Source of the DNA: Bacteroidales bacterium
GTDB lineage: Bacteria; Bacteroidota; Bacteroidia; Bacteroidales; UBA932
Assembly (NCBI GenBank): GCA_004554455.1
Contig: SFMG01000025.1
Location: forward strand, 1-25,143
DNA length: 25,143 nt
Reading direction: 5' to 3'
Each line of letters starts with the position of its first letter. Within the stretch, counting starts at the first letter, position 1. Under the pieces are notes generated by a model, which searched no databases, was not told the origin of the DNA, and worked only from the letters and a program-made list of their open reading frames with translations. The position numbers and the translations under genes are program-made. Shown here in pieces: positions 6,463-14,454 of the stretch.

Positions 6463-8373
6463 ATGAACCTCAGAAAAGTTATGGCAGGCCTGCTGGCCTT
6501 GGCAGCCTTTGCAGCCTGTAAGGAAGAGGAGCATTTCATGACCCTCTCCGAGAAGAAGTTCAGCATCAGCGACGATGGCGGTGATCTTTACGTTGACCTG
6601 TCGGCCAATGTATATTACCGTGTAGTCAATGACAATGACTTCGTGACCATCTCCCCTGTTTCCAACGAGGGTCCGGTCACTACCTATTGTCTGAGCGTGG
6701 AGCCCAACAGGGAAGACAACTCACGCACTGCACGCATCAAATTCATAGGGGACTACGTTACCCCTCTCGCATTGGACATCACCCAATCGAAATTCGTCCC
6801 TTACGGAGTGTCTGTCACCGAGCTGGAAGTGGCTTTCAACGCCACCTCAGCCGAGTTTGAAGTCCTTGGCGAGAAAGCCTGGACAGCGACTTGCGACAAC
6901 CCTGCCTTCACCCTCAGCCGCGACAGCGGAGAAGGCTCCGCAGTGGTGACCGTAAGTTTCCCGGAGAACGAAACCGAGGATCCTGTAAGCGCAGTGGTAA
7001 GCGTCAGGATCAAGGACGAAGTGTTCAACGTGACCATTACCCAATCGGGTGCAATGCTCTCCGGAGTATCTCCTGAAAATCTCGAGATAGGCTACAACCA
7101 GACCAGCGCCCAGTTCAGCATCTTCAGCACCAAGTCATGGACGGCAAGCTGCGACAACCCTGTATTCACCCTCAGCGCCACCAGCGGAAGCGGAGACAGC
7201 GTTATAAGCATCAGCTGTCCTCAGAATGAAGGTGAGGATGCCATCTACGGAAAGGTTACCGTCAACATAGGCGATCTTACATTCTATGTCAACATTGTCC
7301 AGACAGCCGATCCGGGCATGGCATACGTTGACCTGAGCAGAAACGGCTGCTCGAACAGCTACATAGTAAGCAAGGCCGGAAACTACAAGTTCAAGGCCGA
7401 CATACGCGGCAACGGCGTGGTTCCGGAAAGTGCAGCCGCCCTGATTCAGGCTGCAATCAATCCTGACCACGTGGGCGTACTCTGGTGCACTTACAACAGT
7501 CTCACCGCTCCTCAGAGCGTGGAAGCTATGGTCAGGAACATCAAACTCGTGGACGGATATATCAAGTTCTCAAGCGCTTCCGAACTGACTCCGGGAAATG
7601 CCGTGATAGCTGCTTACGATGCAAGCAATGCCATTATCTGGAGCTGGCACATCTGGTTCACCGACGAGCCTGCAACAAGCGAAATCGGAGGAGCCTACTG
7701 GATGGACCGCAACCTCGGAGCCACCTGCGCGAACATAAAGGGTGACATCAAGAGCTGCGGACTCTACTACCAGTGGGGCAGAAAAGATCCTATGCGCGCC
7801 CCTGCAAGCTGGGACGGAACGTTCAGCGCGACCACTCCTGAGCTCGGCGAGTCCGAGCAGGAAATCCCGGTAAGCGAAATCAACGGAACCATTGCGGCCT
7901 CCATCGCCAATCCGAGACAGTTCATCAACACCTACCCGGGCGGTGCAGGTCCTAAGGACTGGATCTACAACACGGAACACGTTGACAGGTGGATGGATTC
8001 CAAGAAGACTATGTTTGACCCTTGTCCTGCGGGTTACAAGGTGCCTTCAGACGCACAGCTCGTCAGCTTCGTGGAGGCTGCAGGCCTGCCGGGAGGATCT
8101 GTAAAATATAGCAAAGATGAAAATGCGAAGGCGGCTTACAAGCCGGATGACCACGTCCTCGAGACCTCACTCTGGTCTCTGCCTCTCTGCGGTATGATAA
8201 GCTACAATGACGGTACCAACATAGTGGATTGCGGAAGCACTGCAAGATATGTATCCAGCACCTGCTCCACCGACGCAAAGGCCTACTACTGCAACATCAA
8301 CGCTTCCGCATTCAACTTTGCAAACTCAGCGACCCGCGGTCACGCCTCGGCAGTCCGTTGCGTAAAAGAATAA
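6463..8373 (+). CDS. Surface lipoprotein with BACON-like repeats and FISUMP-type C-terminus, 636 aa
   Basis: The signal peptide ends in a lipobox (F16-A-A-C19) and the mature end C-K-E-E-E-H fits the acidic surface-export signal known for Bacteroidota lipoproteins. An Ig-like domain at about 25-110 is followed by two BACON domains, about 115-195 and 200-282, with a period of 86 residues. They share near-identical stretches (TCDNPAFTLS and SCDNPVFTLS), and the DNA TGCGACAACCCTG recurs at 6892 and 7150. From about 400 the protein has FISUMP features: GGAYWMDRNLGATC, YYQWGRKDP, CPAGYKVPSD and a C-terminal SAVRCVKE. It sits directly before susC, the position of a surface glycan-binding protein, so ligand binding at the cell surface is the likely role. 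No catalytic motif was seen. Confidence 0.82.
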   Translation: MNLRKVMAGLLALAAFAACKEEEHFMTLSEKKFSISDDGGDLYVDLSANVYYRVVNDNDFVTISPVSNEGPVTTYCLSVEPNREDNSRTARIKFIGDYVTPLALDITQSKFVPYGVSVTELEVAFNATSAEFEVLGEKAWTATCDNPAFTLSRDSGEGSAVVTVSFPENETEDPVSAVVSVRIKDEVFNVTITQSGAMLSGVSPENLEIGYNQTSAQFSIFSTKSWTASCDNPVFTLSATSGSGDSVISISCPQNEGEDAIYGKVTVNIGDLTFYVNIVQTADPGMAYVDLSRNGCSNSYIVSKAGNYKFKADIRGNGVVPESAAALIQAAINPDHVGVLWCTYNSLTAPQSVEAMVRNIKLVDGYIKFSSASELTPGNAVIAAYDASNAIIWSWHIWFTDEPATSEIGGAYWMDRNLGATCANIKGDIKSCGLYYQWGRKDPMRAPASWDGTFSATTPELGESEQEIPVSEINGTIAASIANPRQFINTYPGGAGPKDWIYNTEHVDRWMDSKKTMFDPCPAGYKVPSDAQLVSFVEAAGLPGGSVKYSKDENAKAAYKPDDHVLETSLWSLPLCGMISYNDGTNIVDCGSTARYVSSTCSTDAKAYYCNINASAFNFANSATRGHASAVRCVKE

Positions 8374-8385
8374 ACCCCAACAGAT

Positions 8386-11300
8386 ATGAAAAGACAGATA
8401 ATCTGCGCATTGTGCGCAATGACGATAAGTCTTATATCCTTCGCCCAGACCAAGGTCAGCGGCGTTGTGACCGACAAGGACGGAGCGGCGGTTCCCGGCG
8501 CTATGGTCCTTGACAAGGACAGCGGCAAATGGGCCGTTACCGATTCTGAGGGCGTATTCGTCCTTGAAGGAACCGACAAGGGACACAATCTGGAAATCTC
8601 CTGTATGGGATACAGCACTGGCAACGTGCTGTATCAGGGAGAAGGAAGGATTGCCGTGAGACTTGAAGACGACACGCTCGAGCTCGAGGAGACGGTAGTC
8701 ATAGGCTACGGCAGCGTGAAAAAGAAAGACCTCACCGGTTCGGTGGGCGTGCTTGACAGCAAGATCATCGAGCAGCAGAGCACGGCCCAGCTCTCCCAGA
8801 GCCTTCAGGGAGCCATCCCGGGCCTCCAGGTTACGCGCTCCAGCTCAATGCCGGGAGCATCCGCCTCTCTCAAAGTCAGAGGTGTGACCAGTATCAACGG
8901 TACCAGCCCTCTCATCCTGGTGGACGGAATGGCTGTGAGCAGCATTGACCAGGTGGCCAGCGACGACGTGGAGCAGATAACCGTCCTGAAGGACGCCGCC
9001 TCCGCTTCCATCTATGGTTCCCGTGCAGCTGCCGGCGTTATCCTCATCACCACCAAATCGGCCAAGGAAGGTCAGCTGAGCATAGGTTACAACGGTGAGT
9101 ATTCGATGATTACAGCCACCGAGTGGGCCGAGTACCTCACCGACCCGTACAACTATATGACCATGTTCAACGAGTACAAGTGGAACGATGCCGGCTGTCC
9201 GGAGGGCGCTGATTACCAGACCTATCCGAAATCCTATATCGACAACTACGCGCAGATGCACGAGTATGACCCTATCGAGTATCCGGACTTCGACTGGAAA
9301 TCCAACATAGTCAAGAAGTTCGCGAGTGCGCACAACCACAACCTCACCCTCAGCTACGGCAACAAGGTGGTAAAGACCAGGGCTTCCTTCGGCTACAACA
9401 ACACCGACGCCCTCTACGAAGGCTCGAACTTCGAGAAAATGACCGCCCGCATACGCAACAGCATCAATATCACCAAGAGGCTGACCGCTGACGTGGACTT
9501 CTCGTTCAGGCACACCCAGAAGAACGACCCGACCATCACTCCGCTTCAGGCCGCCAACATGTACCCGAGCATTTACCTCGGACTCTATCCTGACGGACGC
9601 ATCGCCATGGGCAAATCGGGCGGTTCCAACACCCTCGGCATACTTCGCGAAGGCGGTTACAAGAGCAGCCGCAGCGACATCATTTCCGGAAACATTGCCC
9701 TGACCTACAAGCCGATAGAAGGCCTGAGCTTCACTGCAAGCTACAAGCCTACCTGGACCATAAGCAAGGGCAAGACCTTCAGCAAGAGGGTGCCCGTCTA
9801 TGACGCATACGACACCGATGTGGAAATAGGAACCCTCAGCGGCCACGCCACCACCGACCTGACCGAGACCCGCAACGACGCCAACTCCTACGAGCTCTCG
9901 TTCATTGGCAACTATGACGCCCGCTTCGGAGAGGCCCACAACTTCAACGCGATGCTCGGTTACGAGGAGTACAGCTACCAGCACGAGTCCCTCACTGCAG
10001 GAACCACTGCCATGGAGCTCAACAAATACCCTTATCTCGACCTTGCCAACAAGGAGAACGTGAGCGTGGCCGGTGACGCATACGGCAACGGTTACCGTTC
10101 CGTATTCGGCCGTGTGATGTACAATTACAAGAGCCGCTACTACATCCAGGCCAATGTCCGCGGAGACGGTTCCAGCCGTTTCGCCAAGGGCTACCGCTGG
10201 GGATGGTTCCCTTCAGCTTCCGTGGGCTGGGTAATATCCAACGAGAACTGGATGCAGAACGTCAAGCCTGTCAGCTACCTCAAGCTGCGCGCTTCCGTCG
10301 GCACCCTGGGCAATGAGAGACTCGGCGGCTACTACCCTTATCAGGCCAGCATCAGCTTCAGCAACGCCCTCTTCTACGGTCCTGACGGCAGCGCAGTGTC
10401 ACCTCAGCTTACGGCAGCCCAGGTTGCACTCGCAGTGCAGGACATCACCTGGGAGACTACCTGGACCTACGACATAGGTCTGGACATCAACTTCTTCCGC
10501 GACAGGCTCAGCCTAAGCGCCGACTATTACTACAAGCAGACCAGGAATATGCTCCTGAGCGTCGAGATTCCTGAATTCACCGGCTACGGCTCCCCTACCA
10601 AGAACGTCGGCACGATGTACACCAACGGTTGGGAGGCAAAGATCGACTGGCACGACAGGAAGGGCGACTTCACTTACGGAATCGGCTTCAACGTGTCCGA
10701 CGCCCGTTCGGTAATGGGCGACCTCGGCGGCAAGATTGTCTTCGGTGACCAGATAATAAAGGAAGGCGAGGAATATTACGCCTTCTACGGCTACCGCTGC
10801 AACGGAATAATCCAGAACGAGGAACAGCTCATCAACGGAGCGGAGCAGCTCATAGCCACCGTAGGCCCGGGCGACCTCCAGTACCAGGACCTCGGCGGCC
10901 CGGACGGCACGCCTGACGGCAAGATAAGCGCCGACTATGACAAGACCATACTGGGCAGCTCGCAGCCGCACTTCATTTTCGGAGGATATCTGAACTTCGG
11001 CTGGAAGGGCCTGAATCTCGGCATACTCTTCAACGGCGTAGGCAAGCAGACCGTACGTCTGGCCGAATATATGGTGCGTCCTTTCGCCGCACAGTGGCTC
11101 TCCGCGCCTGCAGTCCTGCTCAACAAGGACGGTTCGCGCAACTACTGGAGCGTATATAACTCCGACGAAGTGAACGCAAAGGCCGAGTATCCGCGTCTGA
11201 GCTACACCACGGCCGAGAAGAACAACTACCAGATGTCCGACTACTGGCTGGTGAACGGCGCCTACTTCCGCGTCAAGAACATAAACCTGAGCTACACCCT

Positions 11301-11466
11301 TCCTTCCGAGCCTCTCAAGAAGGCCCACATCAAGGGACTCAAGTTCTACTTCAACATAGACGATCCTTTCTGTTTCGACAACTACCTCAAGGGCTGGGAT
11401 CCGGAGCAGACGACCAACTCCTACATCGCCCGCACCTTCACTCTGGGAGTAGATATCAAATTCTAA
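8386..11466 (+). CDS. SusC/RagA-family TonB-dependent outer-membrane transporter, 1026 aa
   Basis: The signal peptide is cleaved near SFA-Q21. Next come a carboxypeptidase-regulatory-like domain (VSGVVTDKDGAAVPGAMV, about 23-98), a TonB-box region (LEETVVIGYG, about 99-108) and the plug, with family motifs KKKDLTGSVG, LQGAIPGLQV, LKVRGVTSINGTSPLILVDG and LKDAASASIYGSRAAAGVI. A beta-barrel with many aromatic strands ends in DIKF with a C-terminal Phe. The length is typical of SusC. It imports a TonB-energised ligand with SusD as its lid; the SusD gene starts 12 bases downstream. The ligand cannot be read from the sequence. No anti-sigma/ECF pair is next to it, so control probably rests on the operators upstream. 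Confidence 0.97.
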   Translation: MKRQIICALCAMTISLISFAQTKVSGVVTDKDGAAVPGAMVLDKDSGKWAVTDSEGVFVLEGTDKGHNLEISCMGYSTGNVLYQGEGRIAVRLEDDTLELEETVVIGYGSVKKKDLTGSVGVLDSKIIEQQSTAQLSQSLQGAIPGLQVTRSSSMPGASASLKVRGVTSINGTSPLILVDGMAVSSIDQVASDDVEQITVLKDAASASIYGSRAAAGVILITTKSAKEGQLSIGYNGEYSMITATEWAEYLTDPYNYMTMFNEYKWNDAGCPEGADYQTYPKSYIDNYAQMHEYDPIEYPDFDWKSNIVKKFASAHNHNLTLSYGNKVVKTRASFGYNNTDALYEGSNFEKMTARIRNSINITKRLTADVDFSFRHTQKNDPTITPLQAANMYPSIYLGLYPDGRIAMGKSGGSNTLGILREGGYKSSRSDIISGNIALTYKPIEGLSFTASYKPTWTISKGKTFSKRVPVYDAYDTDVEIGTLSGHATTDLTETRNDANSYELSFIGNYDARFGEAHNFNAMLGYEEYSYQHESLTAGTTAMELNKYPYLDLANKENVSVAGDAYGNGYRSVFGRVMYNYKSRYYIQANVRGDGSSRFAKGYRWGWFPSASVGWVISNENWMQNVKPVSYLKLRASVGTLGNERLGGYYPYQASISFSNALFYGPDGSAVSPQLTAAQVALAVQDITWETTWTYDIGLDINFFRDRLSLSADYYYKQTRNMLLSVEIPEFTGYGSPTKNVGTMYTNGWEAKIDWHDRKGDFTYGIGFNVSDARSVMGDLGGKIVFGDQIIKEGEEYYAFYGYRCNGIIQNEEQLINGAEQLIATVGPGDLQYQDLGGPDGTPDGKISADYDKTILGSSQPHFIFGGYLNFGWKGLNLGILFNGVGKQTVRLAEYMVRPFAAQWLSAPAVLLNKDGSRNYWSVYNSDEVNAKAEYPRLSYTTAEKNNYQMSDYWLVNGAYFRVKNINLSYTLPSEPLKKAHIKGLKFYFNIDDPFCFDNYLKGWDPEQTTNSYIARTFTLGVDIKF

Positions 11467-11478
11467 AGAAGCAAAGCA

Positions 11479-13164
11479 ATGAAAAAAGCGATATATATAC
11501 TTGCTGCGGCATTGGGACTTTCACTTACGGCATCCTGCGTCGATCTCAATATGAATCCGCCTTCAGCCGCATCCAGCGAGAACTGGTATTCCAGCTCGGA
11601 TGAGATAAAAATGGCCTTGAACGACCTCTACAGAAAGGCATTCTATGGCCTGGAGTCCGAATTCTGGACCGACCGCCGCACTGACGACTGGGCACAGAGG
11701 GATTATGTCTATGAGCTTATGAACGGCAGTGCCACTTCCGCCACCGCCGCCTTCGAGACCTACTGGCAGAACACCTACAAGGCCATATCCCGTGCCATAC
11801 GCGTCATAGAGTCCATCGAGAAGCTCGGGGACCCGGAGTCGCTCTCGGCGCTCAAGGCCGAAGCCTATTTCTTCAGGGCATATATGTACGCCCGTCTGGT
11901 GATATGTTGGGGAGACGCGCCTTTCTACATCAACTCCATCAGCGTCGATGAGGCCTATGAAATGGGCCGTACCGACAAGGAGATAATCAAGGAACAGGTC
12001 TATGCCGACTACGACGCAGCCATTGCCGGCCTGCCGGAAGACAACAGCACGGGAGGCGTGATACGCGTGGACAAGGCCACAGCCCTCGCCTGCAAGGCCA
12101 GGGCCGCCATCACCTGGTACGACTATGCCGAGTGCGAGAGACTCTGCAAGGAGATCATCGATATGAAGAAGTACGAGCTCTATCCAGACTACGGCGAACT
12201 CTTTACCAAGAAGGGTTACACCAGCGAGACCATCTGGGCCCTTGCAAACTCCTACTCCTACGAACAGTTCCAGGCAATCAAGAGTTTCGTGCTTCGTACC
12301 GCGGGCGGAACCTCGGTAGCCCAGCCTTCCTGGGACCTGCTGGCAGCATACGAGTGCACCGACGGCAAGATCATCACCGAGTCTCCGCTCTTCGACCCTC
12401 ACGACCCTTACAAGAACCGTGACCCGCGCTGCGCCGCAACCTTCGCCGTACCGGGAAGCGTAATCTACGGCATTACCTATGATCCATCCCCGCTGGCAAA
12501 GACCATTCTGGATACCTGGAACGGAAGCGAGGTGAAGAACAAGGACACCAAGGCCGTGGATGTCTATGCCTCATACAACGGCTGCTGCCTGCGCAAGGGC
12601 GCCCAGGATGAGTGGAGGGAACTCCAGGCAAACGAAAATCCTCAGATTATGGTACGCTACGCCGACGTCCTTCTGATGTGGGCCGAGTCCAGGATAGAGC
12701 AGAACAATATAGACTACTCCGTACTGGATGCGATGAACCAGGTACGTGCCCGTGCCTACGGGGTGGACGTCAAGGAAACCGCAAAGTACCCTGCAGTCAG
12801 CACAATGGACCAGAGCGAACTCCGCAAGATACTGCGTCGCGAACGCCGCGTGGAATTCGCCTGGGAAGGACGCCGTTTCTTCGACCTCAGGAGATGGGGC
12901 CTGTACGAAAAGGCCTGCAGCCACCACTACTACGGACTCCCTAACAAGGATGCGGTAAAAAAATACTACGACAACGGCAACTGGTTCTGGCCATACACCC
13001 CGGAGATAGACGAGGACGGTTTCGCTGACTTCACGAAGATGGAAAATGACGGCCTTATCGTAAGGTACGGTATCCATAAGTTCGACAGCAAGTGCCTGCT
13101 CTTCCCTATTCCTGAAAAAGAAGTCCTCATCAACAAGAATCTCGAGCAGAACCCTGGATATTGA
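11479..13164 (+). CDS. SusD/RagB-family outer-membrane lipoprotein, 561 aa
   Basis: The lipoprotein signal peptide ends TASC20. Family hallmarks are the helical TPR region with ALKAEAYFFRAYMYARLVICWGD (about 130-155), the substrate-binding middle part, and the C-terminal signature LRRERRVEFAWEGRRFFDLRRWG (about 450-473). It caps the SusC barrel and delivers ligand into it. The conserved WGDAPFY and DLRRWGLY motifs are intact and the length is normal. The mature N-terminus C-V-D-L-N is less acidic than that of the BACON lipoprotein. The next gene starts one base after its stop (TGATATG), an unusually tight link to a protein without a signal peptide. Confidence 0.97.
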   Translation: MKKAIYILAAALGLSLTASCVDLNMNPPSAASSENWYSSSDEIKMALNDLYRKAFYGLESEFWTDRRTDDWAQRDYVYELMNGSATSATAAFETYWQNTYKAISRAIRVIESIEKLGDPESLSALKAEAYFFRAYMYARLVICWGDAPFYINSISVDEAYEMGRTDKEIIKEQVYADYDAAIAGLPEDNSTGGVIRVDKATALACKARAAITWYDYAECERLCKEIIDMKKYELYPDYGELFTKKGYTSETIWALANSYSYEQFQAIKSFVLRTAGGTSVAQPSWDLLAAYECTDGKIITESPLFDPHDPYKNRDPRCAATFAVPGSVIYGITYDPSPLAKTILDTWNGSEVKNKDTKAVDVYASYNGCCLRKGAQDEWRELQANENPQIMVRYADVLLMWAESRIEQNNIDYSVLDAMNQVRARAYGVDVKETAKYPAVSTMDQSELRKILRRERRVEFAWEGRRFFDLRRWGLYEKACSHHYYGLPNKDAVKKYYDNGNWFWPYTPEIDEDGFADFTKMENDGLIVRYGIHKFDSKCLLFPIPEKEVLINKNLEQNPGY

Positions 13165-13165
13165 T

Positions 13166-14116
13166 ATGTCTGTTGACGAAATAATACTCAAAAGCCGCTT
13201 CAGCCCGCTGAAGAACATACTCAGCTATGACGTGTTCGACAGAGGCTTCAACGGATGGATGACACTGATGCCCAATTTCACCGAGTACCCGGACTTCGAC
13301 GTTCCGCGTACTCTGGTGAATAAGGATCAGTGGCCTCCGGTGATGCTCAGCAGCGCCACCTTCCGTTATCCGGGCACTCACGGCTCCATGTCGGGGACCT
13401 TCAGTCTGAAGCTGTCCACCAGGCCTGTAGCTGCCCCATATACTGAAAAACCGGCCCCGGGCAGTCTGGGACACGCAATCAAGAGACTCTCCTTCTACCG
13501 GCCCGGCTGCCGCTACCTCCAGATGGAATGCTGGTTCAGCTACACGGCCGAGCAGGACAGGATGGACAGCGATGACAGACCTCAACCCGGCCTGCACGAG
13601 AATTCCATAAGGGATTTCGGCATGGGATTCGACATTCAAGAGGGAGGCCGGCGCTACCACGTGGGAATGCGCTACCTGAACGCCGTCGATGGTCGCATGG
13701 TGCGCCGCTGGCAGATAGAGAATGCCAGCGAGGGCAGCGACCGGGACTGGGCCTTCGGAATGGACGGAGACTGGTGCAAGCGCGGAGTGGACCCCTGGTG
13801 GTTCGGGAAGCGCTATCCTGACGGCAGTCACGACGGCTTCCAATGGGTCAAAGACGGAGAGCAGAATCTCATATACAATGAGACCGACTGCAAGCTGAAC
13901 TGGCAGTATATGCGCCTGAAAGTGGATACGCAGAAGCGGGAATATGTCGAAATGCAGTGCCAGGATCGCATCTGGGACCTGCGCGGCACGGCCTGTCACT
14001 GCGTGGACGGCTACGGCCGCATAGACAATCTCATCAACCCGCTCTTCTGGGTGGGCACAGATTGCGACAGAAGGGTATTTTTCTACATCGACTCAGTAGT
14101 AGTGTCACAGGAATGA
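13166..14116 (+). CDS. Conserved protein of unknown function, beta-sandwich-like, 316 aa
   Basis: The start ATG lies one base after the susD stop. There is no signal peptide, membrane helix or lipobox, so the protein should be cytoplasmic, which is unusual directly behind susD. It is rich in aromatic residues and short strands, with motifs such as FDRGFNGWMTLMPNFTEYPD, ATFRYPGTHGSMSG, GMGFDIQEGGRRYHVGMRY and a last strand RVFFYIDSVVVSQE. This is the layout of a jelly-roll (concanavalin/laminin-like) fold. From memory it resembles an uncharacterised family also present in Gram-positive bacteria (possibly DUF6772), but I could not check. It overlaps the next gene by 4 bases (ATGA), so the two are probably co-translated. 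A role in binding an imported glycan or acting on it is only a guess. Confidence 0.8.
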   Translation: MSVDEIILKSRFSPLKNILSYDVFDRGFNGWMTLMPNFTEYPDFDVPRTLVNKDQWPPVMLSSATFRYPGTHGSMSGTFSLKLSTRPVAAPYTEKPAPGSLGHAIKRLSFYRPGCRYLQMECWFSYTAEQDRMDSDDRPQPGLHENSIRDFGMGFDIQEGGRRYHVGMRYLNAVDGRMVRRWQIENASEGSDRDWAFGMDGDWCKRGVDPWWFGKRYPDGSHDGFQWVKDGEQNLIYNETDCKLNWQYMRLKVDTQKREYVEMQCQDRIWDLRGTACHCVDGYGRIDNLINPLFWVGTDCDRRVFFYIDSVVVSQE

Positions 14117-14442
14117 AACTTTTCAACGATTCACATCTCGAAGTAAAGAGATATTTTGATGGCAAATTCGAAACCCACCCGTACGAATGCGGGTGGGCCG
14201 ATGAAGCCATATTCTTCATAATGGTGGAGAAGACGACGGGGGCGCCTAGGATGAAAGTCCGTGTACAGCTGTCGCAGGACGGAGTGCACTGGGCAGATGA
14301 CAACACTCCTGAAGCTGTGGTCGAAGGAGAGGGCCTGCACCCGGTAAAGGTGGCGCCGAATTTCGGCAACTACCTGAGATTCAAAGCTGAAATTGAAGGA
14401 GGCGAAATGTTCCTCAACGTTCATATCGCCTGCAAAGGTTAA
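14113..14442 (+). CDS. Small beta-rich protein of unknown function, 109 aa
   Basis: The frame is open from 13957, but the true start is taken as ATG 14113, which overlaps the stop of the preceding gene as ATGA. The earlier region is a shadow of that gene. The product (MKLFNDSHLEVKRYFDGKF... to ...EMFLNVHIACKG) alternates short strands (AIFFIMVEKT, MKVRVQLSQDG, YLRFKAEIEGG, FLNVHIACK), as in a small beta-sandwich. It has no signal peptide. Because it is coupled to the 316-aa protein, the pair probably works together, perhaps as subunits. No catalytic motif was seen. Confidence 0.75.
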   Translation: MKLFNDSHLEVKRYFDGKFETHPYECGWADEAIFFIMVEKTTGAPRMKVRVQLSQDGVHWADDNTPEAVVEGEGLHPVKVAPNFGNYLRFKAEIEGGEMFLNVHIACKG

Positions 14443-14454
14443 AAAAACGAACAA

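Noticed and set aside
6892..7162. Recurring TGCGACAACCCTG as a mobile or regulatory repeat
   Set aside because: Both copies are in the same frame and position of adjacent BACON domains, so domain duplication explains them.
8845..9984. Minus-strand open frame of 379 codons inside susC
   Set aside because: It mirrors the SusC codon pattern, has no recognisable domain, and SusC is continuous across it.
10513..11328. Minus-strand open frame of 271 codons inside the 3' part of susC
   Set aside because: Antisense shadow of the SusC barrel; composition is dominated by V, A, E and Y without motifs.
13957..14112. Upstream extension of the 109-aa gene
   Set aside because: It lies wholly within the preceding gene in another frame, and the ATGA overlap at 14113 is a far better start.
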